DNA from: Gamarada debralockiae
Taxonomy: Eukaryota > Ascomycota > Leotiomycetes > Helotiales > Hyphodiscaceae
Reading direction: 5' to 3'
Length of the DNA stretch: 64,000 nucleotides
Assembly (NCBI GenBank): GCA_002803225.1
Contig: NXFV01001565.1
Location: 1 to 64,000 of the forward strand
In this document: positions 1-11,506 of the stretch, in pieces
How the letters are laid out: every line of letters begins with the position of its first letter
Position numbering within the stretch: the first letter of the stretch is position 1
Program-made: the position numbers and the translations under genes
Notes under the pieces: model-generated
Databases searched by the model: none
What the model saw: only the letters and a program-made list of their open reading frames with translations
Told to the model about the DNA's origin: nothing

Positions 1-1
1 C

Positions 2-713
2 CTACTCTACTCCCCTTAATTCTTTCCACTCGCTCTCTAGCATTCCAAACTGTACCAAATCGTAATATTTCCGATTAACATAAAGCACCTCACGCTTTCT
101 GCCTTCTAAATTGAAGCCGAGCTTTCGATATAGGTAGATGGCTCTCTCGTTGAAGCTTGATGTGGAAATCTCCACCTTGTGCACATTCGCAAACTTAAAT
201 GCCCAATCTACCGCCCAGTTTATAGCTTCGCCGCCGTATCCCTTTTTGCCGCTAGTTAGGATATGTTTTTCCATATTAAGTGTACTTCAGGTGACAAACT
301 TTATTCTGGTACTCTTCGCCTATAGCAAGGCCCACAGTTGTAGTAATAGCGTTAAGAGACCCTGAAGGCGCGGACAACGTCAGGCTCCCTATCACAGTTG
401 CCGTCTCCCTCTCTTTAGCTCCTCTTGCGCCCAAACCAAGCTGCCCCAACTCGGCGGTTTCTTCTCTCGGGGCCGGAAGGCAAATGAGAACCTTTAGAAG
501 TAAATCTGTCTCAAGTAGCTTGCCAAGCTCTTCTAAGTTTGCCTTCTTAGAGACATCTCTAAAGAGACGTCCACTGAGAAGGCCCCAGCTGACGTGGTTG
601 GCAGGACCAAAAGTGTGCATCACTTCCTTGTCAGCATCGCTGTTCTCAATGTCGCGATAAACAAGTCGCTCAGACCGGTATGCATTGGCGAAGGCGGTGG
701 TAATCTCGTCCAT
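2..713 (-). CDS. GNAT-family N-acetyltransferase
   Basis: Predicted acetyl-CoA-dependent N-acetyltransferase of about 217 residues; substrate unknown. Two exons (713-300 and 241-2) are joined by a 58-bp intron that starts GTTTGT, has a CTAAC branch site and ends AAAAAG. Splicing joins EEYQNK to GYGGEAINWA and so builds the acetyl-CoA-binding loop (Q-x-x-G-x-G), which is the main reason for this acceptor choice over the nearer TAG. The C-terminal half has the usual GNAT signature with NERAIYLYRKLGF near the end. An insert of roughly 30 residues rich in Glu, Gly and Ala before the loop is unlike a minimal GNAT domain. The stop codon lies 2 bases from the window edge, so the gene is complete. 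Family call is solid; the exact start is the first ATG of the long exon. Confidence 0.85.
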
Positions 714-1825
714 TGTAAAAGCGAGAGTTCAAAGGCAAGAGAGTAAAGATGTCGAATCAGACGATATTGTGTGGTAAAATCATGTATGTATTGATGTCTC
801 TAAGGAGTCAAGAAAGGTAGGGTTGCCAGAACCCGAGATATGCGTACACAACCGTTGCCATAGCAACCAGCTCATCTGACAAAAGACAACCGCGAAAACG
901 TAGTCCTTTTCGACAGACTAAGGCAAATAAATTCCTAACCCAACATATGTCGTATTTGCAGTGACTCATTCGCCGGTTCTACATTGCCCCGCTTTGCTAG
1001 CAGTTTACTTATTACATAGTGCTTAAACCCGGCGTAATCATGCTGAAATGCTAGCGCTGCACGTGACCACTTACCACCACCACGCCTGGCCACGTGAAAT
1101 CCGCTGACGCGGCCCTGATAAGTGCCGTGGTAAGTGCTTCGGCCCTGCGACGCGACTTATCAATAGCACCATAATCACTCAGACCCGAACTCAGCGACCA
1201 TGACAGAGCAGTACGCATGGTACGAGAATCCGTCCTGAGACATTGGCAGACGCGAGACAATAGTATCGATGTTGGCTTGAATGCGATTTTGGATGCAGGA
1301 TCTGTTCCGTTGATGCAACCAAAGATTTCGTGCCTGGAAAAACAGCGTCAGGTACCAAATTATTACTAAGCTGATTATGGATCCAGCCACAGCTTCGTAA
1401 TTGAAATTACATCGTAATTATAATAGACGTGCGGGGTCGGTTGTACGCCAACCTATAATTAGAGGTACTAGCCCGCGTGGCGATCCTGCATGAATTGGCG
1501 TGCCACAGCAGCCACAAGGGCTGATGATGATTTGCAGCATGGTAGTAAGGCCGTAAAGCTCAGGTAAAACCTTTTTATAAGTATCGGGAGTAATAAGAGC
1601 TTAATGGTGGAGCTGTAAGGAAGGAACTATATTACCCTACCAAAGGGGACTGTCTACAAATCAAGCGCGAGGACGACGACGCGAACATAATTTTCTAGTA
1701 GAAGGGGTTCAGAGTGTTTAGGAGTAGCTATTTAATATAACTTGTATATAAAAAAAATAATAGTAGCGATATGTGTACAGATTTTGAGATGCTTAAAGTC
1801 AAAGTACCTATTATTTTTTTTTGGC
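714..1825. other. intergenic, no gene recognised
   Basis: Short open frames only, none with recognisable domain content or consistent splice signals. Probably holds the promoter of the GNAT gene at its left end. Confidence 0.5.
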
Positions 1826-2333
1826 ACAGTGGGTTTTTCGCTACGCAGGGATGGACGTTATACTATCTGGCATAAATTTATGCCGATATGAACATATCTT
1901 TCAGACGCACCAGCCCTCAAGAATCCGGAAGATAATTTCTCAAGGGTTTTTAGTGTGGTAGGCCTCCAGAGGAGAAATTTCGCCTGGAGTTGAGTCTCGC
2001 TTGCACAGCCCCAGAACGAAATTATGGTGGCAGCGGCTGAGCTTTTGAAGCAGCATAATCACTCGATTGCCTTTTGAATATGTGGTCTCTTAGTCATCCC
2101 ATTAGTAATGCTAAGGTCCACTGAAGGTTGCACCAGAAGGCTGGCTCATAGGCTACTCTGGCTGCTTTCGTGCAGAATATACGGTATGGGCCGTTGGGAA
2201 TCAGGGGTTCAACAGCATGGGCAGCAGGCTGAAATTGATGCCCTGAGAACATCGTGGCAGTGAGAAAACAGCAGGTATGCTTTCAACTAACGTCTGTCCC
2301 TGCGTGCCGAAACGCACCCCGTAACGAAACAAA
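1826..2333. mobile_element. MITE-like element with terminal inverted repeats
   Basis: About 0.5 kb bounded by imperfect inverted ends. The left end (about 1826-1860) reads towards ACGCAGGGATGGACGTTA; the right end (2288-2333) on the reverse strand contains GGCACGCAGGGACAGACGTTA. Roughly 25 of 35 end bases match. The right end is also present as a perfect 46-bp copy at 6382-6427. No transposase frame is visible inside, so this looks like a non-autonomous DNA-transposon derivative. Target-site duplication could not be defined with confidence. Confidence 0.5.
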
Positions 2334-3826
2334 ACGTAGGTACTTCAAGTTCAAGCGACTCAGAATCTGTGAACTCGTTAAAATTTCTATTCATTTTCAT
2401 TTCAGTGCACTATATGCCTCCCCCGAACACTCCTAACCCACTAGTTCCGAAAAATATTATCGTGTCGTCGCCGCCCCTTTAAATTTACGGAGAGCCTCCC
2501 TTAACCTTATAATAGGACTCCCTGACTTGTAACACTACCATTAAATTTTTTCACTATTTAAACATATGAAATAATTAAATATAGATATCCAGGTTCTTTA
2601 ATAACACGAAAATACTATTACTACTTTTATGGCGGCCAAGGCGTGCCCTGTTATACGAGGTCGCTATATAGGCTGATACCTCCTCTAATCAAGCGAGCAA
2701 AGGACCCTTGCCAGCTGCGTTATAGTTACAGTAATCTCGGTAAATTTTATTTATCATTAACTTTTTTTTAATAATGTAGGGCGGGTGGGCTGTGGCTTAT
2801 ATGGCTTGTATCAGGGGAGGTACTTTGAAAAGGCAGAAATAGCGGTTATCTGTGTCCTTTCCTTCCTTTCCAACCCGCCAGAGTCAGCTGTTTTCGGGTC
2901 AGCCACAACTATGGCACACGATCAGAATGACAATAAGAACAACATATAGGTGTATCGTTTCCCATAGCCATACACCGTTTGGGGGATGGCCAGTTACCTA
3001 GCTTCGCCAACGCAACGCCACGCCGCTACCATATACTTTACACCGCTGTACGGAAGTACGTAATGCCGAAGCCGAGAATAAGGGACCTTAGTCCTGCATC
3101 ATCCGATCAACCACCGTCAACTCTGTACCTACGATTACATCAAACCTGACAGTCTCAACATATAAAACATAATTAATAGCAAGTTGCAAGGTGGCTGAGG
3201 ACCCACTGGTGACCCACTAATGACCGGACAGTCATTTTCGCATCGACGCCAAGCTGCTGCGGCCAGAAGCTCTTCCTTCACCATGAAAGCCATCATCTTG
3301 TAGTCCTCAATCGAGCACGTTATGTCGAACGCCCGCAAGAACCTGGAGCACAAGAGCTTGGATACTCGTTGTGCTACGCCTGATAGCCGAGGGCAGTGTA
3401 ATTGAAAACTTTGATGCGCGTTTTGCGGCCGTCCTCTCCTGTGTTCCAGTCCCCTGCCTACAGCGGCTTGAGTAGCTGACGGTACCTCAGTGCATGCATC
3501 CTCTTACCAGGGTAAGCGCAGCCACAACAGGTCATTTAGCGGGAGAGTGACAGGGGTTAGCACTATTCTTCCAATGAAACCTCAAATTTTCCTGTCCGTT
3601 TCCCGAAATGGGCGAGACGGGCGTTCGATAACGCAAGGTGTCGGGTGTAACTTACTTTACGAGGTTTGAGTTAAAAGGGAGGAACTGCCCTCTTTACGAG
3701 CCACAACTTGCGGTCATCTCCTTCGTCAACAGCTTCAAACCATCGTAATCACAATCAAGGAAAGTTGTCACGAGACAATATTGCAGCAATTGTAATGCGA
3801 CGCTAAAGTTCTGCATTCCAGCAAAT
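2334..3826. other. intergenic, no gene recognised
   Basis: No frame longer than about 75 codons and none with family resemblance. The stretch 2460-2860 is AT-rich with poly-T runs. The last few hundred bases should hold the promoter of the membrane-protein gene starting at 3827. Confidence 0.45.
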
Positions 3827-4860
3827 ATGTTAACAACGTCCACTCCAACCACTTTGACAACATCCCTCACAACTCCTCCAGCAAAGCTCGCTGAAAGGGA
3901 TAATGTTTTACTAGGATACTACATAGTTGGAACAGCCAGTACGCGAAACGCACCAAGAACTCTGCGAGAAGGCCCTACCGTTAGGCTGACACCGGTTTAC
4001 CTATCTAGCATCGATACAGGATTGCGGTCCGGGAGAGCTGTATACAACTTCTAACACATGGGCGGGCTGTTACGCATCCACTTACTTAGCCGAGCAACCC
4101 CCGCTTTGGACTAACTGCACGTATATATTAGACCCAACGGGAACTTTCGTTCCGGGCTTAGCAACATGGTATGTCTAAATCAGTAACACCCGAGCCCACG
4201 TTCCGGTCCATTAGCGTTGATAAGAGTCATACAGTACCTCGGAAGGCTGCTTTACGCAGACAGTGTATCAAACATATCCCGATAATGTCGATCCGATGAC
4301 GAATTTCTTCTGTGCGGTGCCTGCCGGGCCATCTATGACGGTATATCGAAACCTACCTCTCGGAGCTTCCGGCACAACTTCTGGTACTGAGATCTTCTGT
4401 GCTAATTCTTCCACGTCTAATAAAATGCTTAGCTTCATCAACAAGTTCATCCTCTATATCATCACCCCTATCCCTATTCACACCTCCTTCCTCGCCCTCC
4501 TCTACAAGCAGCAAAGCCTGGATCGCAGGACCTGTCCTCGGCAGCCTGGCTCTCATAGCCGTCATCGGCTTCGGACTCTGGTATATCCGTAATCAACGAC
4601 GACATAGAAAAGAATCGTCCCCGGCACCTCAAAATCCCGATCAGCAATTTCTCCCGGAAACAAAAGCTGAGTTGCCGAATGAGGACGTGAAGCGTGAAGG
4701 TGGAGTTGGTGGAGAGTCCGCTATTCCTCCTACCCTGGCGACACAACCCAAAGCCCAGAATAAGAATTTGTATTATGAGATGGATCCTAGCCAGACGCAG
4801 GGAGTTGAGTTACCGAGCAATCGACCTGTAGAGGCTGGGAGAGCCGAGCTTCTAAGCTAG
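3827..4860 (+). CDS. single-pass membrane protein with Cys-containing outer domain
   Basis: Spliced model with four exons: 3827-3938, 4009-4168, 4235-4383 and 4433-4860. Introns have GTACGC..TCTAG with a CTGAC branch site, GTATGT..ACAG, and GTACTG..CTTAG; all joins keep frame. The protein has a Thr-rich N-terminus, a domain with several Cys (for example CGPGELYTTSNTWAGCY and a later FFCAVPAG), a Ser/Thr/Pro-rich stalk, one transmembrane helix (WIAGPVLGSLALIAVIGFGLW) followed by a basic stop-transfer RNQRRHRK, and a hydrophilic cytoplasmic tail of about 85 residues. This architecture is typical of fungal cell-surface sensor-like proteins of the Mid2/WSC style, but I do not recognise a named family. 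No clear signal peptide is visible, so the first exon is the weakest part. It lies between two copies of the same transposon end. Confidence 0.62.
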
Positions 4861-6381
4861 CATCCCAGCTATGTAAATGTATATAGCGGAATAAGCAAGG
4901 TGGTTTGTGATATAAAGAGAGCCTGCATGTAGATCTGAGTTGATGTAATATATAAGGCTTGGAAGTAGGATATGACGATTCCTGTTACTATTGATAATCA
5001 GCTCACTCTCCCCCCAGGATTTTAGTAGCACTACGTGATCTGTTAACGTTACACACAAAGACAATCCTTATTCAAAAGAGCTAATTCTTGGCGCCTTTGC
5101 TTTTCTCTTCGGCTTCATACTCTTTATTCTTCTGGACATCTATTTAGGGACTTATATATCTGCGCGTACAGAGAGTCTCTCTCTTTCTGGTCGCTAACCT
5201 CGGTGGATACGCTGAGAGGCGACGGCCCTTTCCTCAGATAAGATTAACGATGTATCGATATAATCCACGGATTCCCGTACTTTGAGGTAGTGTTATAGGC
5301 TTGGCTTCATATACCTGGAGGGTCTAAGGGGGTTGCGTCGCAGATAGGTTTGTTGAAGTTTGTAGAGGTAGTCTGGGTCGGGGTTTCGTCTGTAGGCTAT
5401 TAGTACGCAACCTCCTTTTCCGGGAATACTCTCCTAATTCTAGTTAGTTGGCAGGAGATTAGTGCACCAGATAATCTATACCTTCTTCTGGTCTTTACAA
5501 TTCAGTGCGAGCCATATCGGGCTTCGTAGCTTGAAATTAAGACAGATACTAGCCAGATGGTTGATTAGATTGAGATAACCGTGCATCTACTTTGACCGCG
5601 GTAGTACCTACACTCGAAATATCAGATGCTACTATACCCCAAAGTCGGCGGCTTGAAGAATGCTACAAGTGTCGCCGCTGTGGTGCAATGCCGCGTGGCA
5701 ACCGACTTCGTCGTCCTCGTAAATGATAATAACGAATCCACTACAATCGCTCTACGAAGAATCAAACCCAAGAACCTGAAGCTGATAACAAGAACGAAGC
5801 CGTACTATATACTTCCTGTTGAAGTCGATGTTTTAGACCCTTTTTGGAGGTGGACTCTTTGACGACGATTTTGGAACATCACTGTCGCCGATTTCTTGTG
5901 CCTGGTAGCCTTAGGAAAACAATCTTCCTGACTCAGCCGTGGCTAAGTCAGGGCGCCTGAGGCTCTAATTATGCGGTATTATTTTTCAGGCTAATTTTGG
6001 CCAATGCTCGCTAATTAGCACTAAATCTGAAGCTAAAACATATAGCGTTTATACACCCCTCTCCTCACATCGGAGAAACTCCCGGGCTGCATCGTTTTCC
6101 TCTTTGAGTGTCTTCAAAATTTGGAGCTATATTCTTCTGATATGAAACCTTTCCCTAAGTGCTCCGAATTTTGAAAAGACTCCAATAGTCGCGATTAAGC
6201 ATAGGGGTATAGCCGAAACGGCGATCGGTAACGTGATTAAAACGATCGATAGCACAACTAACCACAGTTATTTTCTTCTTATTAAGTGATCTCCTTAGGG
6301 AGAAATTATTAAAGAAAGTAACATTTTAAGCACAAACTCATAGACCTGCTAAGAAAAAAGTGGTGATTAGTAAACTATGGA
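4861..6381. other. intergenic, no gene recognised
   Basis: Contains only short open frames. The longest, 5626-5862 on the plus strand, has no recognisable content or splice partners. AT-rich stretches occur near 5980-6060 and 6240-6370. I see no conserved feature. Confidence 0.45.
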
Positions 6382-6427
6382 TTTGTTTCGTTACGGGGTG
6401 CGTTTCGGCACGCAGGGACAGACGTTA
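6382..6427 (+). repeat. second copy of transposon end (46 bp, inverted to 2288-2333)
   Basis: Identical over 46 bases to the reverse complement of 2288-2333; it includes GGCACGCAGGGACAGACGTTA. In this orientation it is the left end of an element extending rightwards, but no matching right end is visible before the gene at 6672, so the copy is solo or truncated. Confidence 0.8.
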
Positions 6428-6671
6428 TGCTATTGATTGTAGGAAGTATATTACACTGAACTCTGTGGGCTGGTAGGTTCGCGCAAATATTTTGTACGGC
6501 AGTTGATGAAGCTTCGTTACTCAAGGGAACGATGGACCAACGCACTTGCGCATCTTCCACTCTCAGAATTTCCACTCAGATGAGGATCATTCTCATCCCA
6601 TCGGCAAGCAAATTCCGAAACTGATCCTTATTTGAATTTAACAATTGATTTCTGTTGTTATAAGTGTAATC

Positions 6672-7964
6672 TTACAGTTCCAGCGACGAAGAGGGCGGCT
6701 CAACACTACCCTCAATGCTATCCCGTGTATCCTGTAAATTCGAATGAGGCAAATCATCCGACATCTCCGAATCTTCAGAGAAATCCACTGATACCTGTCG
6801 AAAATCCTCCCTGGTTTCCGCATCGGATTCCGACGGCTCAGAATCAGAGGAGACAGACGCCCCTCTCCAAATTGCCGTCGCCGGCGTCCGCTCAAGCCTG
6901 ACTGCAGTCAAAGGAGTTTTGCCTGGCCCTGCGTCTTCTCCTTCTGCGTCCTCTGGACTCGTGATTGTCCATTCCCATTTCCTTTTCTTCTCCCTTAGCT
7001 TCCGTTTCCTTGACCCAGGAGTCTCCAAATCGCTTTCCGCCATCCTTCGCCGCATTTCTTCGAAGGGTCCCGGTGTTTGACCGCCATCTCTCGTCTCGTC
7101 TCCTGTATTTGCCATTGCAACGTCCAGTGTCTCCAATATCTCCTTTTCGGGATCTTCAGCTGAGAATGGTGAATCTTCTGACAGGAGATCGATATGTGAT
7201 TTCACATATTTGTTCGTTGTGATCGTTTGCGTCAATGGGTCGTTGTAGCCCACTTTCTTATTTGCTCGATTGGCCAGTCGCATCGACATTCGACTTGGTG
7301 TAGCTGGTGTTGGTGCGGTGCGTGGGGGAAGAGGAGAGTTCCGGAGGATACTGTGGAGGGTTCGAGGGTGGGTGTACGGAGCAGCTTGACCTTGCGTGCC
7401 AATTGTTATTCGCCGGCGAGGCGGCGTTTTCGGTGAGCTCGGAATCCCTGTGTTGGTGTTCGCGGCAAAGGTAAATACTCTCGCCATCGGTTTATCTGAA
7501 CCCGCAGATTGAGGAGGCGTGAATGTGAAAGCAGAAGCGGTCGCCGGTGGGATAGCGGATGTGATCGGTTTTGACTCTGGGTGTGCTGTTGTAGGTGTTG
7601 AGTCGGGGAATGCTGAGCTTGGAGTATCGGGGTACGTGATGGAGAAAGGCCCAGGGGTTTGGGTACGCTGTGAGGGGTGGACATAGTCATTGTTTCTTGC
7701 GACAATCGTCGTCTCTAATCGTAAAGAGGTAGGTTTCTTCGACTCAAATGCTGAAGGAGGTCTTGCTGTCCTCGGGGATGCGTTTTCGATAGCAGTAGCA
7801 TAGGCATTTGAAAGTGTATTGAAAGCCGTTGGAGAAGTCGGGTCGATATATGCTTTCAGCGCCGTCGAGGACTTTCCAAACGTTTGAGAAGTCACCGGTG
7901 TTTTAATTTGAAGAGATAACCTCGGCCGCTTGGGAGGAGACGAATTTGATGGAGAAAGAGTCAT
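6672..7964 (-). CDS. conserved Pezizomycotina protein, low-complexity, function unknown
   Basis: Single-exon protein of about 430 residues. The frame is open further upstream, but I start at the ATG giving MTLSPSNSSPPKRPRLSLQI because this Pro-rich/basic opening is what family members I recall begin with; another in-frame ATG lies at 8000. The body is Ser/Thr/Pro-rich and disordered, with a conserved central segment KKVGYNDPLTQTITTNKYVK, a basic stretch SRKRKLREKKRKWEW that could act as a nuclear localisation signal, and an acidic Ser-rich tail. No enzyme domain is apparent; database names such as glucosidase attached to such proteins are likely transferred errors. Divergent from the polymerase gene at 9177. 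Confidence 0.75.
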   Translation of the reverse strand: MTLSPSNSSPPKRPRLSLQIKTPVTSQTFGKSSTALKAYIDPTSPTAFNTLSNAYATAIENASPRTARPPSAFESKKPTSLRLETTIVARNNDYVHPSQRTQTPGPFSITYPDTPSSAFPDSTPTTAHPESKPITSAIPPATASAFTFTPPQSAGSDKPMARVFTFAANTNTGIPSSPKTPPRRRITIGTQGQAAPYTHPRTLHSILRNSPLPPRTAPTPATPSRMSMRLANRANKKVGYNDPLTQTITTNKYVKSHIDLLSEDSPFSAEDPEKEILETLDVAMANTGDETRDGGQTPGPFEEMRRRMAESDLETPGSRKRKLREKKRKWEWTITSPEDAEGEDAGPGKTPLTAVRLERTPATAIWRGASVSSDSEPSESDAETREDFRQVSVDFSEDSEMSDDLPHSNLQDTRDSIEGSVEPPSSSLEL

Positions 7965-9176
7965 GACTGATGAATACGGCCTAAATGGAGCAATCATCAT
8001 AGCCAAGATCCAGAGATCCGGCAGGTGAGGAACCAGGTCGCAATGAGATAGTACTTCCAACAATACCTCTTAGGACCAGTCTAAGAGATGTAACGACGAT
8101 CGTGATATCTTGAGGTCGTGAAGATGGACAGATAATAAGACAGTGCAGACTACGCAGGTATAATAGAAGATCGCCGTGACACAAGTATCTATAAATGAAG
8201 CTTTCGATCGACAGCCATGAATAGCCTTGTGGAGAAGGAAGCGCCAAAATTGATCTAATGCAGGTGACAGAGATGCGGGTGACGGAAACAAAATAGGCGC
8301 GAATGTGATGGGGGTATTTCTAGAAGCATGGACAAACGAGAAGTAAGCAAGAAGCTACCTCCCAACACGTATTTAAGATCTGTTGGTTATGGGCTGGTGA
8401 GAAAGAAGCCAGGAAGCGCCAGGTTGAGCGCCATCACTTTTCTACATGCGGGAATGGACGCAGATGTCACATCGCTGTAATTGGATAGATGGGGCGGCCC
8501 AGCAGTGTGGCATATCCATGCTCGCATCCATATTTAACCCTCGCCAATAGTGATGCTATTTTGATTTTCATGTGGCCCAGGATTAGGGGGAATGTTTCTG
8601 GGATGTTCTGGGATTGGGTGTGGCAATCGATACGCGGCGTCAGCGCGTTTACTGTATCCTTGAATCAGCGCTTTCGTCAGTGACAGAAATTGCAACAAAA
8701 CGCGATGTGGGATTCGTCGATCTGGGGGATGGGATGGTTAGCCTGATCTCATGATCTCACTCGCGGTAAGTGAATTGGATGCTGGATGCGAGTTACGCCC
8801 GTTAAACATAAAGAAGAAAACCGGTGATGACCAAGAAAGATGTAGAATAATCGAGGATCTGTATTTGGGGAGAAATTGTGAGGGAAGCCTAGAACTCTAG
8901 ATCGACAACGGGAAAGTGTTCTGGAACGAGCCTTAATTTAGAACGGAAACTTTTGGCATTGTCAGCCTTATATTCAAGGCTCCACACACAGCCGAAGCCT
9001 TTAGGCTACCAATCTCTACTCAGCCTTACAACACCCGCTACTCAACCTCGACTCATGCTCAGCAGCTCATGTCAACGCCTATTACCTGATCTACTCTTAA
9101 TAATCACGCTACTGTTGACAAATTGAGGATGAAGATATTACCTACTGGCCACGCCCTATTTCGCCCCGACTTAGCA
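7965..9176. promoter_or_regulatory. divergent intergenic region
   Basis: About 1.2 kb between two outward-transcribed genes (the unknown protein to the left, the Y-family polymerase to the right). It must contain both promoters and 5' leaders. No individual element is called; short minus-strand frames at 7981-8291 show no family resemblance. Confidence 0.5.
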
Positions 9177-11200
9177 TGGCCGGAAAGGGCAGGAGGAGAG
9201 ATGACAGAAGAATCATCATACACTTTGTAGGGACTCAGCCTCATAACGAAATACGACGTCAAGTGCCAACTCTAACTCTAACCCTACTATCCAGGATTAC
9301 GACTGCTTTTACGCGTCCGTCTTTGAAAATGAGAACCCAGAGCTGAAGTCTTTGCCATTAGTATGTCTCTGCTATACTCCAACTTTACGCAAGGCTGACT
9401 TCTCAAGGCTGTGCAGCAGGTACTAACATTCTAATCTGTCTTTACCATCCAACAATAGGCTAAGTTTGCCAGAAACAAATAATCGTTACATGCAACTACG
9501 AAGCTCGGCGAAGAGGACTGCGCAAACTCCAGTTAATCACCGAGGCAAAGAAAACAGTCCCCGATGTGGTCATTGTCTTAGGGGAAGAACTAGGCCGCTT
9601 TCGAGATGCATCAAAGGCATTATACAAATTCCTAGAGGGTTTCACATGGAGTGGGAAGGTGGAACGATTGGGATTCGACGAGGTGTTTCTCGACGTCACC
9701 GATATCATCGACTACAACGAATCCCTCCTAAACCCGATCGATCTGACTCATTCATTCTTCTATCTCAAGCGCAATGATCCTACCGTCGGCTTCGCGTTCG
9801 ATGCAACAAGCGTTTGTGGTCCAACATACCCGGTCGAAGAGACGCAGCCACCTACAAAGGGTTCGACAGACGGCATAGATCTGCGCACGCGACTCATCCT
9901 TGGTTCACATCTTGCCCAACATCTGAGATTAAGCCTAGAGGAACAAAAAGGCTATACGTCAACCGTTGGGGTCTCTACTAACAAGCTGCTTAGCAAGTTG
10001 GTAGGTAACGTACATAAGCCAAAGTCTCAGACCACGCTGCTGGATCCATACGATGTACCTGGCGGCGGAGTCGGACTTGATGCCGATAGGGTACCTGAGA
10101 GTAACGTGAGAACGTTCATCGATGACCATGACATTGGCAGAATTCCAGGCATTGGATCGAAGATGTCACAGAGGATCCGGAATCACCTCTTGTCAAGGCC
10201 TGTTGACTTTGATGACGGCCGCGACTGGAGCGGTACCAGAGAAGCTGTCACGGTCCATGATGTCCGGCTCTTTCCTGGCATGGGGCCAGAAGCCCTCGAG
10301 CAGATCCTTGGGGGTCCAGGCACAGAGCGAGGGATTGGTGGCAAAGCGTGGGATTTGATCAATGGGATTGATGACACCGAAGTTCAGCAGGCGAAGAAGG
10401 TCCCGACACAAATCAGCATCGAGGATTCCTATAGCCGTCTCGATACTTTGCCGCAGGTTCACAAAGAGCTCCGAATGCTCGCGACAAGTCTCCTCAAACG
10501 CATGCACACCGATCTTCTGGAAGATGACGAAGACACTGAAGCTGGGAGAACACAAAAGTGGATTGCTCACCCCAAGACAGTCCGTCTCTCAACTAGGCCT
10601 AGACCTCCTCTAAATGCCGACGGCACAAGAACGAGAAACTTCAATCGCATATCGAGGTCCGGTCCCCTACCAGGTTTCGTCTTCAATCTGAAAGATGGTA
10701 TTGATCCGATCGTCGAAAAGCTTGTCCAAGAAACTCTGATCCCGATGTTTCGACGCTTGCATCCTCAACAATCCGGTTGGAACTTAAGCTTGATGAATAT
10801 TGGTGTTACGAACATGGTTGAAACAGCAAGCGAGGACGGGAAAGGCACAGGGAGAGATATCGGACGCATGTTCAAGCGGCAAGAAGATGTTCTCAAGGAA
10901 TGGAAAGTTGAAGACAGAGATGTTCCTCCAGATCCTCTCCTCAGAGAGGAATCACGAAACGAAGTAGAGCTTGCGGGTTTGTATCAAGCTGAGCCAAGTG
11001 CTGGCAGTGAAGCTATCGATCAAATCATGGCTGGTTCTGAGGATACGATATATCCGACGCAGAATACGATTGATGAGCAGGCACTGTGGGAAGAGGATGA
11101 CGATGACGAGGAAGGCCAGGAGAAGTGTCATGAGTGTGACGCTGTTATGCCCGCCTTTGCCATGGCTGCTCATCAGCGATTCCATAGTATGGGGGAGTAA
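9177..11200 (+). CDS. Y-family DNA polymerase, iota type
   Basis: Translesion DNA polymerase of about 618 residues, acting in the nucleus on damaged template. Exons: 9177-9227, 9295-9360, 9408-9419 (12 nt) and 9473-11200. Splicing yields IIIHF-DYDCFYASVFE (first catalytic Asp and steric-gate region), PLAVQQKQIIVTCNYEARR, then ERLGFDEVFLDVT with the second catalytic Asp-Glu pair, a TNKLLSKLVGNVHKP segment and helix-hairpin-helix residues around RIPGIGSKM. The VQQK..VVTCNYEAR wording is characteristic of Pol iota rather than eta or kappa. The last 30 residues hold a Cys2His2 motif (CHECDAVMPAFAMAAHQRFH) like a ubiquitin-binding UBZ finger. Branch sites CTAAC and CTGAC precede all three acceptors. 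The family is certain; the microexon needs transcript data. Confidence 0.9.
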
Positions 11201-11506
11201 TCGAGGACTTTTATTAGAGCTTGTTATGGACTTAATTTCAAGTGATGACTGTGCGACTATCCCGTTTTTCTGTGCCACCACTTCCTCCGTCTGCTCTCTC
11301 ACTCTTCGCGCTCTTTAATTCCCTTGTCTAAAATGTTTCAACCATTTAGAAAGCCTCAGTTGGCTACGATACTTATACGAATCTTTTCAATTCCAGCTAT
11401 TCTATTTGGAAACGACAAGACCACCAAAGATCCATTAGCCGTGCCAACCGCTCATCTACCCGGTTTTATCTTATCCACCAAAAGCCACAGTTCGGCCAGC
11501 GTTTCA
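11201..11506. other. 3' flank, no gene recognised
   Basis: Short stretch after the polymerase stop codon; probably its 3' UTR and terminator. A plus-strand frame from 11324 has no support. Confidence 0.4.

Noticed and set aside
5626..5862. 78-codon plus-strand frame
   Set aside because: No domain, no signal peptide, no splice partners; isolated in AT-rich sequence.
9255..9294. Telomere-like run of CTAAC/CCCTA units
   Set aside because: It lies at the 3' end of polymerase intron 1; repeated branch-site-like CTAAC words explain it better than a telomeric remnant.
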